Assembly (NCBI GenBank): GCA_950295325.1
Contig: OX485807.1
Span: forward strand, 12,739,001-12,799,000
DNA length: 60,000 bases
DNA from: Polytrichum commune
Taxonomy: Eukaryota; Streptophyta; Polytrichopsida; Polytrichales; Polytrichaceae
Direction: 5' to 3'
A program made the position numbers and the translations under genes. Each line of letters begins with the position of its first letter. The stretch's first letter is position 1. Below are positions 1-12,820 of this stretch, piece after piece. Under the pieces are notes generated by a model. It worked only from the letters and a program-made list of their open reading frames with translations, did no database searches and had not been told where the DNA came from.

Positions 1-1152
1 CACTGAAAATCAAGTGCTAAAAAGGTCACCCATTCGAGTACTACTAGAGGTCTCTAGCAGCTTGGGCAAAAACACAATTAATTTTAAAGGTGCCGGAATT
101 TATGGGAAACGAATCTTATCGAGTGTCCCCCCCAAAAAAGAAATAACATTCAAAGAGTTCCTTGAATCACAAATGCTAGTGACATTCACTAGAATCCAAC
201 AAAGTAGCATTAAATTAAAGCAAAACCCTGACATACATGTAAAAACAAACTTTAGGGTAAGGAATGTTGGTTAAGGGAAGTGTTTAGGTTAATCGTAGTT
301 GCCATAGATGAAATTAGGAAAAATATCCATAAATTATATAAATGACTTGGATGAATGTATAACTTATTCGAAAGTACTCTTTGAATTTGCCCAATTTTTT
401 AATATTATTTTTTGGGATTCTTAAGTTACTTTCGCACTTTAATTAATTAATTCTTAGGCAAAAGGTGCCCAAGCTGCTAAAGAGCTATAATATTCCAACC
501 TTAGGTGGCACAACTTCGAGGGTTCCCATGGGATCTATGTTAAGGCCTTGGGTTTGAGCCAACCCACTATGAAATGTGGGTCTCACGATCAAAACTAATA
601 TCTTGCAATACACAAAGCTCTACATAGAAATAGCCGAAGATAGGATTTTATTTGGTCACACCCTGTGAGAAATTGCACATTTGAAAGGGCGGAAGGTTTT
701 TTACAGGGAAGAAAACTCTTGTGGGAGCCAATTTTGTTAACATTCACCTTCAAGTCGGGGGTTATGGATTTAGAGACATCCGTACTGAAAGTCAACAATC
801 TTGCACAAATTGCATGTTCCGTACCCGAATATTAGCGGGTGCCAAGTGAAGAATGCTTGTTTCATTCCTAAACAACCACAACAAAGTCTCCCTAGAATCA
901 CCTAAAAACAACGTATTCAACAAAAACCAACACCTCTCATGATAGATACGACTGTACAAATGACACATTTTGCAAAGTTAACATCAACTACACAAATTCT
1001 CCGATGTCCAATGTGTCCAAAATCAAAAGATTACATTATAAATATGTACAACGGTACGGTCAAAATAAGTCGATTGCCTATACAAAAACATGTCCGGCTC
1101 AACTGGAAGGGGTCGTTAAAAGCCCCCGCTTATATTATCATTAGCTCATAAA
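1..1152. other. gene-less AT-rich stretch
   Basis: I see no supported gene here. The short open frames carry no recognisable motif and have no plausible splice partners. The stretch is AT-rich and ends where GC content rises sharply near position 1200. Confidence 0.5.
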
Positions 1153-1199
1153 TCACCCAAACTTACCCGCAAAACAACCGATTTCCAAACGTGAACTCC

Positions 1200-2408
1200 A
1201 CCCCAAGTGTTTCACCCATTGAGTAGACATGTGGACCCCACACCAAAAGTGGACCCCACGAAATGCCAGCGAAACCATAACCCCCTCGACCGCGGGCCCC
1301 ACCACGTCCACCCACCCCGCGCTGGCTGGCACATGGAGGATTGAAGACCCTGCCCCTGCCCCGAGGGCGGGCCCCACCTCGCCCGGCCGCCGGGGGGCGG
1401 GGCGGAGGTTAAGGTAGGTGGAGAGGTAGGTGAAAAGAAAACTGGACAGCCCCGCAGCACGGGAAGGAAGGAAGTAAGAAACCCTGGCCCGCTCTCCTCT
1501 CTCCTCCCCCTTCGCCTTTACCGCTCCCCTGGCGGGCTTCGTTGTTTCTGCGGGAGTTATTCTGACGCAGGCGGACGCTCGAACACCGCAAGGGGAAGTG
1601 CTAGGCTGGCGATGCCGCCAATGCCAGGCGATACGCAGCAGCGGTCGAGGAGGCAGCCTCCCACGCAACACCGCCACCAGCAGCAGAGCTTCTCCTCGAC
1701 GACGCTCCTGCTGCGCGCTCCTTGACAGAGTCCATGTCCATCGCGGCTGCTGATGTTTCGCGCTTTTCTTCTCCCCATCACGCCCCTGGTTCGTGCGGAA
1801 CTGCTGCGCCGGCTCGTCATCGGACCTCCAGCGCCCCGCCACATCCAGCCTTGGGTCGTAAGATCGCCGGAGAGCGGGAGAGCTCGCACCAAGGCGAGGT
1901 TCGGGGAAAGAAGGGGATCGAATCTGTGGAGGAGTTTGGGGATTCGGAGTGGGCATCACGGCGCTCTGGTACGGTGTGTGCTGGTGGGTTATTTTGGTTG
2001 TTGGTGGCTGCGGATTTTGGTAGGGTGTGGGCAACCTACATTGCTTTGGGATAGTGTGTATTGGGCGGGTGACAGGGGCAGTGGATGGATCTGAGTCTCG
2101 TTGTTGAGTTGTCGTATCGGTTTTGGGTTATGTGGTGGGAGGGGGTGGGTTAAGTGGTGATCGTGGTTTTTTTCCAGAACTGGTTGATGTGAATGGGGGC
2201 TGAGTGTTTTTAAGATCCGTGAAGGTGCATGTAGCGTGGTGATGGTGATTCATGGGAGATTGGGGAGGGGGGTTGTTCGGGGAGGACTTCTGGGTGCAGA
2301 TCTTGTTAGGGTGGGAGGGGATGAGTGTGGTGATGATGATGTTACTCATTATGGTATGTGTGTGGTGATGGTGGTGGCATGCGAGCGAACAGAGGTGTGA
2401 AAGGGTCG
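1200..2408 (+). promoter_or_regulatory. GC-rich 5' flank and probable 5' UTR of the FATB gene
   Basis: GC content jumps from about 1229 to 1900, with a pyrimidine-rich CTCTCCTCTCTCCTCCCCC tract near 1493-1512. This resembles a plant core promoter or 5' UTR. From about 1965 to 2390 the sequence becomes T/G-rich with many GT steps and ends in an AG near 2390. That would fit a 5' UTR intron, but I cannot place its donor. Long reverse-strand frames here are a by-product of GC richness and code for low-complexity protein only. The transcription start is not determinable from sequence alone. Confidence 0.4.
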
Positions 2409-5050
2409 ATGGAGACGATTGCGGGAACTGCAGCATTAGTTAGAACGCGGTCTGGAGTGGGGCTAGGTATAGGGAGAACCGGGTCGGCAAGCACGTCCTC
2501 GCTGCACAAGCATTGCGAGTTTTGCTCCTCCACATTGAAGGCATGCGGGACCTTCTATTCTTTGAAATCATCTTCGAGTTCATCTAGCGATGACTCAAAT
2601 TCCTTCTCCGGAAGGGGGAACCTGTTTCTTCCCAAGGCTTCCGCGCATGTGCAAGGGTCGACGAGGAAAATAAATGGGAGTAGGGTGAAGGGTGCCAACA
2701 CCGGAGGCAACAAGGCTGAGGATGCGGCGAGTGACGCCTTGTCAACCGTAGTTCAACCCACCGCACTGGAAGTTTATGAAAAAAGCCCTGCATTTAGAGC
2801 TGTTTTGGCTGCAATCGCCAGTGTAGCGTTGGCTGCTGAGAAACAGAGACGACTTGAACAGATTTCGGGAAAGACGCAAGTCCCTGTGGATGCCCTCCGG
2901 CAAGGGAGGCTTGTGGAAAGCCGGCTTGTCTATCGACAAACTTTCGTGATTCGGTCATATGAAGTTGGAGCTGACCGGACGGCATCCATCGAGACATTGA
3001 TGAATCACTTTCAGGTAGTTCGCCTTTACTGTTCTCCACAATGTCAATTGGATGCCACGTAAATATTTTAGTGAATAAATATACTTTTGTTGTTCAAAAT
3101 TACACTTCAATCCTCTTACTTCTTTCAAGCATCAGACGCTTCTGTGAACTTTATGTGGGCCTTTTAAGCATCTTGATTCTGTTATCAATAACTTTCAGTG
3201 TGCTTTGTCTCGGAAGTTTTTGAAAATATTCCTTCTCAGTGAGGAAGGGGTTACTGTACAAAAGTATTTATCGAATGGACCCACTTCTGTACACTTACTG
3301 TGATGCTCCTTTCAAGGATTTAAGGATTCTTTAATTTATGTGGGCTGTAAAGTGCCTTGGTTTTGTTTTGGTGGAGTGCACAATATTTCCTTATGCTACA
3401 TGTTCTGCTTATAAATTGTGCAGGAAACTGCCTTGAATCATGTGTGGATGTCTGGGCTTGCCGGAGATGGGTTTGGAGCGACCCATGCCATGGTTCGCAG
3501 CAATTTGATTTGGGTTGTCACCCGAATGCAAGTTCACGTTGAGCGGTACCCTGCCTGGTACGGGTGTAGGTGTGAGAAAGTCATCCCTTCGATGTAATGT
3601 GGTCACATTATGCTTGCTTAGTCAAGAAAACAAATATTAATCTACCTTGTCAAATTCTCTTGCTACCCAATTCTTATTCATAAATTATGCAGACTCTGCA
3701 CATGAAAGATTTTGGAAATCGTATTTTTTCATATAGCTCTATCGTATCTCAAGAAACACATATAGCAGAAGCAGCTGTTAGTTGCTTTTATTTCTGCTTT
3801 GGTCATTCAATACTATTGTATAGAATCTGCATTTGAAAGATTTTGGTGGAAAGGCATGCTTCCTACTTGTTCATTCAGCTCTGTAGTATCTGAAGCAATA
3901 CATAAAGCAGAAACAGTTGTTGGTCTACAGGGGCGATGTTGTTGAGATGGACACTTGGGTTGCTGGATCAGGGAAGAATGGAATGCGACGAGATTGGCTA
4001 GTGCGGGATTACAAAACGGGACAGATTCTTGCTCGTGCTACTAGGTGGGTGGCCCTTCTTAAAACCAAACCAACATGTCAGCATCGTTTGTCAAATTGGA
4101 TACTTTTTACTCTCTGCTGCAGCAAGTGTGAAGCTTGTCATGTCCTTGGCATAACAAGAGTTGTGGTGGCACCTTTTTATTGTGCAGTACATGGGTTATG
4201 ATGAACAAAAAGACAAGAAGGCTTTCGAAGATGCCTGATGAAGTTAGGGCTGAGATATGCCCATATTTTTTGGAAAGATCTGCTATAAAAGATGAAGGAT
4301 CGAATATGCAGAAAATCAACAAGCTTGACGACAGTGCAGAACATGTTCGCTCAGGGCTTACAGTAAGTATTTGTAGTTACTTCCTTGACAGAAGTGGACT
4401 TACATTTAATAAGTACTATATATGTATGTGTGTCTGTGTGTGTGGCACAGCATGAGAGTACCGGAAATGGAATCTAATTCCTCCTTGTTTTGCAGCCAAG
4501 AAGAAGTGACTTGGACATGAATCAGCATGTGAATAATGTGAAGTATATTGGATGGATGATGGAGGTATGCATCTCTACCTGTTTACGTCTATATTTTCCT
4601 CACCAAATCTGTTTCGCGCTGATATCACTTAGTTTCCCTTATTTTAAATTTATTCTAGTGGCGCTACTCTTCTTGGTTCTAAAGTGAATGTTACTTGTGC
4701 AGAGTATACCGTGTGAAATTCTGGATGGCCATGAATTGGCAAGTATGACTTTGGAGTATAGACGAGAGTGTGGGCAGTCGGATACTGTTCAATCAATGAC
4801 GAGTCCGGATCCTTCAACGTCCGACTCAGAATGTGCTGGTCGTTTGGAAACAAATGGGGCGTCCAAGAGTCGAATTGTCTCATATGCGGCAGGAACATTA
4901 ACAATGACTCCTGAAGTTTCAAAAGAAAATTCCAGTGTAGGCCCTTTGCAATTTGTTCATTTATTGCGTATGCAAATGGATGGAGCTGAAATAGTACGTG
5001 GAAGAACTCATTGGAGATTGAAAAGATCGCCTTCTGAACAGCAACAATAG
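2409..5050 (+). CDS. FATB: plastid acyl-ACP thioesterase, FATB type
   Basis: The enzyme hydrolyses saturated acyl-ACP in the plastid stroma and so ends fatty-acid synthesis and releases free fatty acids. Six exons join in frame: 2409-3014, 3424-3557, 3931-4044, 4188-4362, 4496-4564 and 4703-5050, all with GT-AG introns, giving 481 aa. Residues 1 to about 90 are Ser/Thr/Arg-rich, like a plastid transit peptide. A hydrophobic stretch AVLAAIASVALAAEKQ follows, matching the membrane-anchor-like segment of FATB. The first hotdog domain runs through ETALNHVWMSGLAGDGFG and NLIWVVTRMQV. The second contains DLDMNQHVNNVKYIGWMME, supplying the conserved Asn and His, and RRECGQSDTVQS, supplying the conserved Cys. 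GQSDTVQS is closer to FATB than to FATA. I chose the Met at 2409 because METIAGTAALV looks like a transit-peptide start; an in-frame Met at 2358 lies upstream. No breaks are seen. Confidence 0.93.
3692..3930 (+). repeat. diverged tandem duplication in FATB intron 2
   Basis: Two diverged units lie at about 3692-3826 and 3827-3928. Both contain the string GAAAGATTTTGG, then a segment around AGCTCT.T.GTATCT, then GCAGAA.CAG.TGTT. The second unit runs into the splice acceptor at 3930, so the duplicated block is the branch-site end of the intron. Confidence 0.7.
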
Positions 5051-7532
5051 TAGTTTTCACCCTTCTTATTGTATCCATTGTGAAGGATATTCTGTCCATT
5101 GACTACAACCAGGCATCTGATTGGCAGGAAAGATACAAACTTCTTCAATTCATAGTAGGAAACAATGCCTGGTTCGTTTTACTCATGTAAGGATAGGGTA
5201 GGGCAGACATGGCAGTCAAAGGAGCAACATAAATACAGGGATATATATTGCATCTTAAGTTTGCATAGGATCACATAGGCCACTTACTTGGTATTGAACA
5301 ATTGGTAGTCAGTTTTGCCTGCTTTTACATCTGGCAAAGTAAGTTCTGCATATTTGCAGTTCATCTTGCAACTTGTACAGTTGTATCATTGTAATCCAGG
5401 AGGATGTCACGCGATGACTTCGATTGGGGTTTTTTTTATCTCTCATACAGGCCATACGTTCTCCATGTGTCCTTGGTGTTTCTATGCTATAAACGAATCC
5501 CAGGGCCCTTGAATGCTATGTAGCAAGTTCAATTATTGTCGTGTGCGCGTTTGGGGAGCTGCTATACCAAGTTCAATACCAAGTTGTTGATATTGAGCAA
5601 TTGTTGGTCAGTTTTGCGTGTCAAAGTAAGTTTTGCAAACCAGGAGGCTCCTTTGATTGGTCATTTTCCTTCGCAAGCAGGCTATCTGTTGTAGTTGTGT
5701 CTTCGCTGTTTCAATCCTGTGTCTCTGGGGAAACTGTGTACGAGTCTGCCAATTTCCTCATAACCTAGACAGTTTCATCATTGTGATCTGTAGATATGGG
5801 AAAAGACACTTCACCCTCTCTGGAGTCTGAATTGAGTACAACATCCAGTTGTCGGTAGTGAATCGCCGCAGGTGACAGATAGATTATGGAGATTATCCTC
5901 GAGATGGATTTATAAGCAGCATGTCAGTGGTGAAAGGAATTTTTTGTATGTATCATTATTTTAGAAGGTTTCAGATTGAATTATTGTGCTGAACAGAAGA
6001 CCTTTTTCCTGTGTCTTCCATTAATGTGCTGTAGCCATGTGCCAGATGGTAAATGAGGAATATTTTAAATGAGGTAAATTAGATTCTCGTATGTGAGTTT
6101 TGCATGCATGCCACTTTGACAAGTCACAAGGTGTAGGAGGCCATTCAATGTATAGTGTAATTTTAGGGTTTGTTAAATTAAACACTCACTTTTTAAAACG
6201 ACCACAGTCATAATGTGTAAGGTATCTACTAGAGTCTGACTTCTCAGCCAAGTTGGCAAGAAGTTGGCCAAGTTCATTAATTCTAACACTAAGTTATTAT
6301 CTTGCTCCCTGTTCATGTGGGTGATGAAAAATCAAATTTTGGCAGGTCATTTGATCATGCGACACGACTCTGGTTGTTTAAACAAATTATGTTGTCATTT
6401 TAACAATGCACAAGCTCTTGCATGTGCAATTAGTTTCATTAGGTTTTGATAGTGTCGTTTACATAGGCACTTTCTTGGCTTTGATGCATTCCGTCCCCTC
6501 CTCTCGCTTATTTTGCTGGACTAATTCTTACAAGAACACACTAATTGATAGGGTGTAGGTGTGATGATTCCCATTGGCCCTTTGGCTCCCCATACTCTTA
6601 ACATCGATTTCATTTCGTTACTTTCCTTGACCGTGTTTGCTTCCTAGCAGTTGTAAGCTTAAAGATTGTTCTTTCTCCTTCCTTGTGTTGTGGCGTTCTC
6701 TGTATTGTCTTCCCTTGGGCTTCATGGCTTCTCCCTCAAGGTGTCTTTTACTATGGAAAACTCCTATTTGATGTCAAAATATAGTAAAATAGAATAACTT
6801 TCACTCATTTGAATGGTGCCCCCTCTCCTTCTATGGAAGTAAATTCGAGATTTCTTATGCTCATTCTGGGGTGACATGAACACAACTATCAAAAATTGCA
6901 AGCTATATGAGGTTCCTTATGCTTTGAGCTTCAACCTAGATGATTGCCACAAATCTTTGGCCAAGTGAAAGGGTTTCCATGTGTCATTATTGAGTAGTGA
7001 TGTTACTTTCCTGTCTTTTCCAAACTTTACATGACATGACATGTCATGTTCATGATGAAGAACTTTTTACAAGGATTTAAAGAACTTGCACCTTTGTCAC
7101 AAAGAACACAAAGTCGCAAACATGGTTGCTTGGAGCCTTTGTCTGACACTTTTGTATTGTTTTCTTTTTGGAATGGAGCCCTCCATTGATAGATGATAGT
7201 AGCATGCAAGTGAAGTGGTTTCGTTTATGCTTGCTTCCTTCAGAAAAGTCAGTGTGTATAGCTATCTATTTTTCTCTTTGGAAAAAAATCTTGTGAAAGT
7301 GTCAAATTCTTTTGGTGCTTCTTGAAGGTTTCAATGCATTTGAGTTGTGGTTCACTTTTTTCTTGGAGTTACACATGCATTAACAATATGAATATGCCTC
7401 AAATTCTGAAGCTCATGCATACAATACTTTTTTGAATTGAATTCCTTTCTCTCTTCCTTCATTGTAATTCATCCTTTTTGGTCTTCCTACCTCATGCATT
7501 CCCTCGTGTCTTCCCTTGCCTTCATACGCGCA

Positions 7533-8060
7533 AGGGTTGTTTACGCCATGGACCACGAAGTCATCCCAAGGCTCTGTAAAATATGTGATTGGTTGTTGAA
7601 CTCGTCCCAAGACCACATCAGTTTACACCAAGGAAAATTTGTTAGAGTGACCAGGAAGTTCGAGGTCCCCAAAACGTATTTTAAGGCCTACATTATTCAC
7701 TAACATGGTCCAACAGGTTTTGCAGTGAGAGAGGCAAAAGAGGTGCTCTGGTAGAAAAAGGCAAAGGCTAATGGCAAACAAATTTTTTATAATGATTTTT
7801 TTTTTTTTTTTTAAAAAATTTTGGGGGTGGGGGAGACGATGAAGACAAAAGAAGACAAAAGAATGGTCAAACTTGAAATTTTCAAAATTGCCCTTTTTGG
7901 ACATATATTGAAATATTCCAACACATTCATTTTCTTGGTGCATGGTCATTTTTCTTGGTCCACATTCAGTTTACACCTATGGAGGGGTTGAAAGGCTTTG
8001 CAAATTGATTTTTTAAGAAATCGAACCATGAAGTCGGACCATGGAAAAAGGCCATCTTAT
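7533..8060. mobile_element. diverged copy of the Harbinger-like non-autonomous element
   Basis: The left end GGGTTGTTTACGCCATGG matches the left end of the better preserved element at 20792. Further shared blocks are TTCGAGGTCC, TTATTCACTAACATGG, GAGGCAAAAGAGGTG and the right-hand GGTGCATGGTCATT. The right terminus is eroded near 8060 and no target duplication can be recognised. Confidence 0.6.
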
Positions 8061-8432
8061 CAAAGCTTTAATAAGTTCCAAGATCATGATTGCGTGTTCC
8101 ATGGTAAACAAGACATGCAAGCAGCAATAAAAATATCAGGGAAGAATAAGACATGCATTTATTAGTTAACATGATAAATACTACATTGATGACCTTGATT
8201 CATCATTTGATTCAACTTCAATGGTCCAAAGGATGTCCAAGGAATGCACACATGGCCTATGACATGCCTACCCCAATTATTCTAGCACTTTTCTAGGTCC
8301 CATAACATGTCTAGTTGTTGCTATTTAAATTCTAGTAGCAAAGGGACTCCCAAAATGAATGACACAAGGCCCACATGTTATAACTTATTTCTATCTTATT
8401 GCAAATACAATAAAAATACGTAGCTCAAATAA

Positions 8433-8457
8433 TCTCTCTCTCTCTCTCTCTCTCTCT
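8433..8457. repeat. CT dinucleotide microsatellite
   Basis: About twelve CT units in a row. Confidence 0.95.
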
Positions 8458-11400
8458 GGATTTTGCCTTCGAGATATAATTAAATGTAACATTCTTGAAA
8501 ATTTGACTAAAACCTTCTACTAAGACTAGGACACTTAGTAGAATCTACACCACAATTAAAACATTAAACTAAACCTAACCATGAGTTAACTTACCATGGT
8601 AAAAGGAAAGTTACCACGCGTCACGTTTTAGGGTTTTCACTGACCTAAAGCGGCCACTATACCTTACTAAACCAATACTTAAACCTTAGGCTCCTCCATG
8701 TGAAAACTCTTTTACATGCTTGATGGAGCAAACTCTTGGCTTAGAATGTGGATGCAAGACTAGAGTGGAAGTGCATAGTGTTTGGTGTACTAAAGATTGT
8801 TACTATCCAAGAAGTTACACAATATGGCAAAAGAGCAAGTTTGTATACTCATTGTTTTGTAGTGAGTATTAGTGTTTGCAAATATTCAATGGACTTGACA
8901 TGTGAGGTAAATGTGTGACATGGAATGCAGCTGAGGTTAGCTGAAGACACTTGACACACACCTTTCTAACACACAATTGTATGTTTGGGTTGGCACGGGT
9001 GCAAGGGAGGCTAGCTCTTCACATTTTCAACACCAACAATAATACATTACTCGTGTTTGGATACTCTTTCACTTTATGATCTTATACTTGTGAAAGTTAC
9101 TATATTACTTTGAACTAGTATCTTGATATGTTTACAAACTCTAGAAAGTAGTTGAGATACTGAGACATACAAGTGAGGTGTGTAAGTTTACATATTACAT
9201 CCATAACTTATTACTTGGTTGTAACAATAATTATTATGCACAATGCAATGACATACTAGACTATGTTTTGAACTTAGTTGCCATATGTAATGTGTTTTTG
9301 TGACCATGACAAACATCATTACATTTGAGTACTTTATGCCTTTATAACACCATGCTATCAAACTTTGATTTCAAAGTAAGGCAACATGATAGCATATCTA
9401 ACCACTCTAATGAGAATACATATTCCTTGTTGAAAGTTCAAACTACTTCATATGATGTAAAACATAGCACTACATCCATAGTTACAATGACATATACTAT
9501 GTTTTGATGAGTAATAGACTTGTGATGAAAGAAAATCCCACCCACCCACCCTTGCTTTATTTTGACAAAGAATAGAAAGGAAAAGGCCTCTGAAAAGAGG
9601 AAGATCAAGCTTTGAGAAAAACTTTGAAAAAAAACAACTCTCTCTCTACTTACTTCTTCACCAACTTATTATCTCTTACTATATTAAATTATATACATGA
9701 CTAAACTACGTAGAACAAACTTCCCCCAATGACAAGTGGGGCCAGAAGGCACATGGATTGGAACGCTACTCATGTGCAAGCAATCCTTTGGATGTAACTG
9801 TAATAAAGAGGACGAGTTGTACACGTAACTAAACAACAAGCAAATGGCCAAATGCGCAAACTAGGGATCACCCAAATGTTGTCAATAATTTCATGTAATG
9901 ATGAGGTTAGAGTTTTGTTGGGCCTAATTTTCACCCCAACTAAGTGCAATTGTTGGTTTATATTGTGCAAGACAGGCTCACTGACCTCTTCCACAACAAG
10001 GTTAGCACTAGCCATGAAATTTTCCTAACATTTTCTTATGATTTGCAAAGTTTGTGCACATAAAACTCAAACCATGAACTTCATGTAGTTGAATGGGTTT
10101 GAATCACATGTACATTATGCAATGGTTTATAGTAAGAAAGGGGGGGGGGGGGGGGATATCTTTAATTTGTTAACTTCTCCTTTTATGAAATCCTATAAAC
10201 ATGGCGGGGGTGGAGTCGTTTCAATAGCCTAAATTGGATGTCCATTATAAAGTAGTCAACATCTCCTAAAATAATATCACATTTAAAAATAAAATAAAAA
10301 GCCAACTATGAAGTGAGGAGGGGGGGGGGTTACTTTATTTGATAAAATCCGTAGAGCATGGGTAGGGATGGCTTCTTTGGGGTACGTGAGTTGTATCTGT
10401 ATCAACATCAAATTCTCATGAGCTCATTCATATATGCATTTCATGATTGTTTTCAAGAATTTTTAGAGTGTCAAATGCTCAAAACATTCATTACAATTGA
10501 TTATGCATGAATGAATAAAGTTTTGTTAGATCTACCAAATGTACATGAGCACTTCTTATTACACAACATTATTGACTTATTTATTGAACCACTCTAAACG
10601 AGAGAATCTAAAACCTATGTAGCAAAAACAACAAACTGCATCCATATGTTCGGGTTGAATATAGTTTGTGCTTATCCCTTAACACCTATGCTAGCTTGCC
10701 TACACTACTTTTTTCAAGAATTCAAAGTAGTCAATGTACCCAACTCTTAACCCTTTTACAAACCAAAAGCATTGAGTTTATTTATTATTTTTTTTCTAGA
10801 CAATCATCTTTGCCAGATCATACCAACATACACACATATATATTCTAATATTCTAAATTTGGACACATGATCAATCGACAAACTTTGTGAACATTCATAG
10901 GCTTAGAAGGGTACCATTTGCATGGTCAAATCTATCACAATAATTGTCGATTCCCTTTAACGAGTTGTTGAATTGTTTTAGGCGATTTTGGAGAGATTTG
11001 ATCTGGCTCGTATGGGTTATGCAACAATATTACATTCCATAGTTGGAACTTAAGTGGTTTGTTTTCTTAATCAGACCCCTGGATTTGATTGGTATGTAGT
11101 TATGTGAGGATCACATAGCAAACATTATAAAGACACATGTTTAAAGAGATTGGACTATGTCTTTAAATATTAATAACTATTTTACACTCAATAGTGACAC
11201 ACAATTGGGAGGACCTATGTATGCATTTAAGAAATCAACAAACATGCACTTCTCATAAGCATAACTAAATCAGGGGAAGTATGATTTTCAATCCGATTGT
11301 TGCAAACGTTTTAATTGTAGATAGATTTGCTAATGCAAGACGAGCTTTGTTGTGTAAATCTCATCGGTGGGAGTTGGAGAACATGAAAGACTAACCACCC

Positions 11401-11885
11401 ACATACCTTGCGTTGTCTCAGCACTTCTCTTTTACGAAAATAAACAAGCTTTGGGCCACTCAAGGTTGCTCTGGAAGACTGACAGCTGCCGGTTGTTCCA
11501 GCTCTGGTGCTCCGGCCAACGAATACATACGATGGTATATACGTTTGATATGTACCCTATGCGTACATATCAGAGTATACATACCTGCGCACTCCGTACT
11601 GCGACCAGTCACCCCACCAAGCGGGAGTCGTGCTCATCGTGGATATTCTGAAATCTACAGAAGATGTTCTGGTAATGTACCCATCACGTAGATGTTAGTA
11701 GCGGAATCTCTTCTGCGAGGCGCCGGCCTTCGCTTTCCGCAGGCCTAGTGGGGGTTCTCGTTTGTAGACGGAGTAGGGTTTGTCAGTAGCGGCTTTATTT
11801 TTCTGCAATTCAATGTTGAGAAATAGTGCATGATGGAATACATGAAACTTGAATTGGCTTATTAGAAGCTAATAATTTGGTTAGG

Positions 11886-12195
11886 AGGGTGCATTTTGGT
11901 GATTCTGTGTCGTCTTTTTGCGAGAAGAATTGGACGCGGGGTTGCAGAGACAGCAGGTGGTCTTTTTTTTCTGCAAAATGGTGCAAAGCACATCCTGAAT
12001 TTTCATGAAAATTGGTTTAGGTGCTGGTAATTTCGGCGTTGAGAAAGGTAAATTTCGGATTTTGCGTAGAAATTTTACCATATGATTAAAACTCAGGGTT
12101 CCTGAGACAGCGGTTATTTTGATGATTTTTATGCATCGTCTTTTTGCGAAAAGGTTTGAATTCAGGGTTGCTGAAACAGTAGGTGGTGGTGGTCC
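11886..12195. repeat. diverged direct repeat upstream of the four-exon gene
   Basis: A block of about 85 bp at 11886-11972 recurs diverged at about 12110-12190. Both contain CGTCTTTTTGCGA followed by GGGTTGC(A/T)GA.ACAG.AGGTGGT. A third partial copy with CAGGGTTCCTGAGACAGCGG lies near 12096. The repeats sit in the probable promoter or 5' UTR of the gene starting at 12821. Confidence 0.65.
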
Positions 12196-12820
12196 CGTCG
12201 ATTCCTACTCCCGGTCCTCTAGCTGCTAACAGGAGTTGGAGATACGCACAGAGAGCGCCATGTGGGACCGATGGACATGGAAAAGGTTGTAGGGGCGGGG
12301 AGCTTGACTCATGTACATATTACGCGGGCACTTGGTATTTACGACCATGCTGCTTTTATACCTCGCATGTTCCATTCCGTCGTCTTCCTCTCCACCTCAA
12401 CCTTAGTCCACTCCGGCCTTCTACATTTCTTCTTGTTCTTGTTTTCGTTCTTGTTGTGCTTGTTCTCCTCGATTGCGCTGCCACCTTGGCTTCTGTCCTG
12501 CGCAGGTGCAATCGTCACTAAGTAGCATTGGCGGTAAGGAAAGGGGGCATCTGGTTCTTCCTCGTCGGGTTCAACAGATCTTCGAAAATTTATTACATGG
12601 CAGTCATCGCACTCGTTACTTGCGATTCATTGCCTATTCTTCGTTGCTTTATAACAAGCAGAGTTTCTCTTAAGAAGTAGAGGTAGAGGTCGGCGCTGTT
12701 TAATCTCGCCCCTCGATTCTGCTCATTACAAGCAATCGAGTGTTTGAGAAGGTTCTTCGAAATCGCTTTGGAAGTTGTCGGACGGAGGTTTAGTTTAGTC
12801 TCTTTCAAACGTGAGTCAAA

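Larger units (their letters stand above)
5051..12180. other. FATB 3' flank and gene-poor intergenic DNA
   Basis: No supported gene lies here. The first part (5051-5960) is the FATB 3' UTR or flank and holds a diverged duplication. The string CAATTG(G/T)T(A/T)GTCAGTTTTGC occurs near 5299 and again near 5598, each followed by a CCAGGAGG motif (about 5396 and 5640). The rest is AT-rich, with a CT microsatellite at 8433-8457, G homopolymers at 10140-10155 and 10321-10329, and one diverged copy of the Harbinger-like repeat at about 7533-8060. Open frames of 60-110 codons here show no motif and no splice partners. Confidence 0.6.

Noticed and set aside
1153-2034. 293-codon open frame on the minus strand over the GC-rich island
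   Set aside because: Composition is Pro/Arg/Ser-rich with no motif. Several frames on both strands are open here because the GC-rich DNA has few stops. It overlaps the probable FATB promoter and 5' UTR.
12183-12525. 112- and 87-codon overlapping frames upstream of the four-exon gene
   Set aside because: They have no motif and a hydrophobic low-complexity tail, with no convincing splice joint to the gene at 12821. More likely 5' UTR or promoter.
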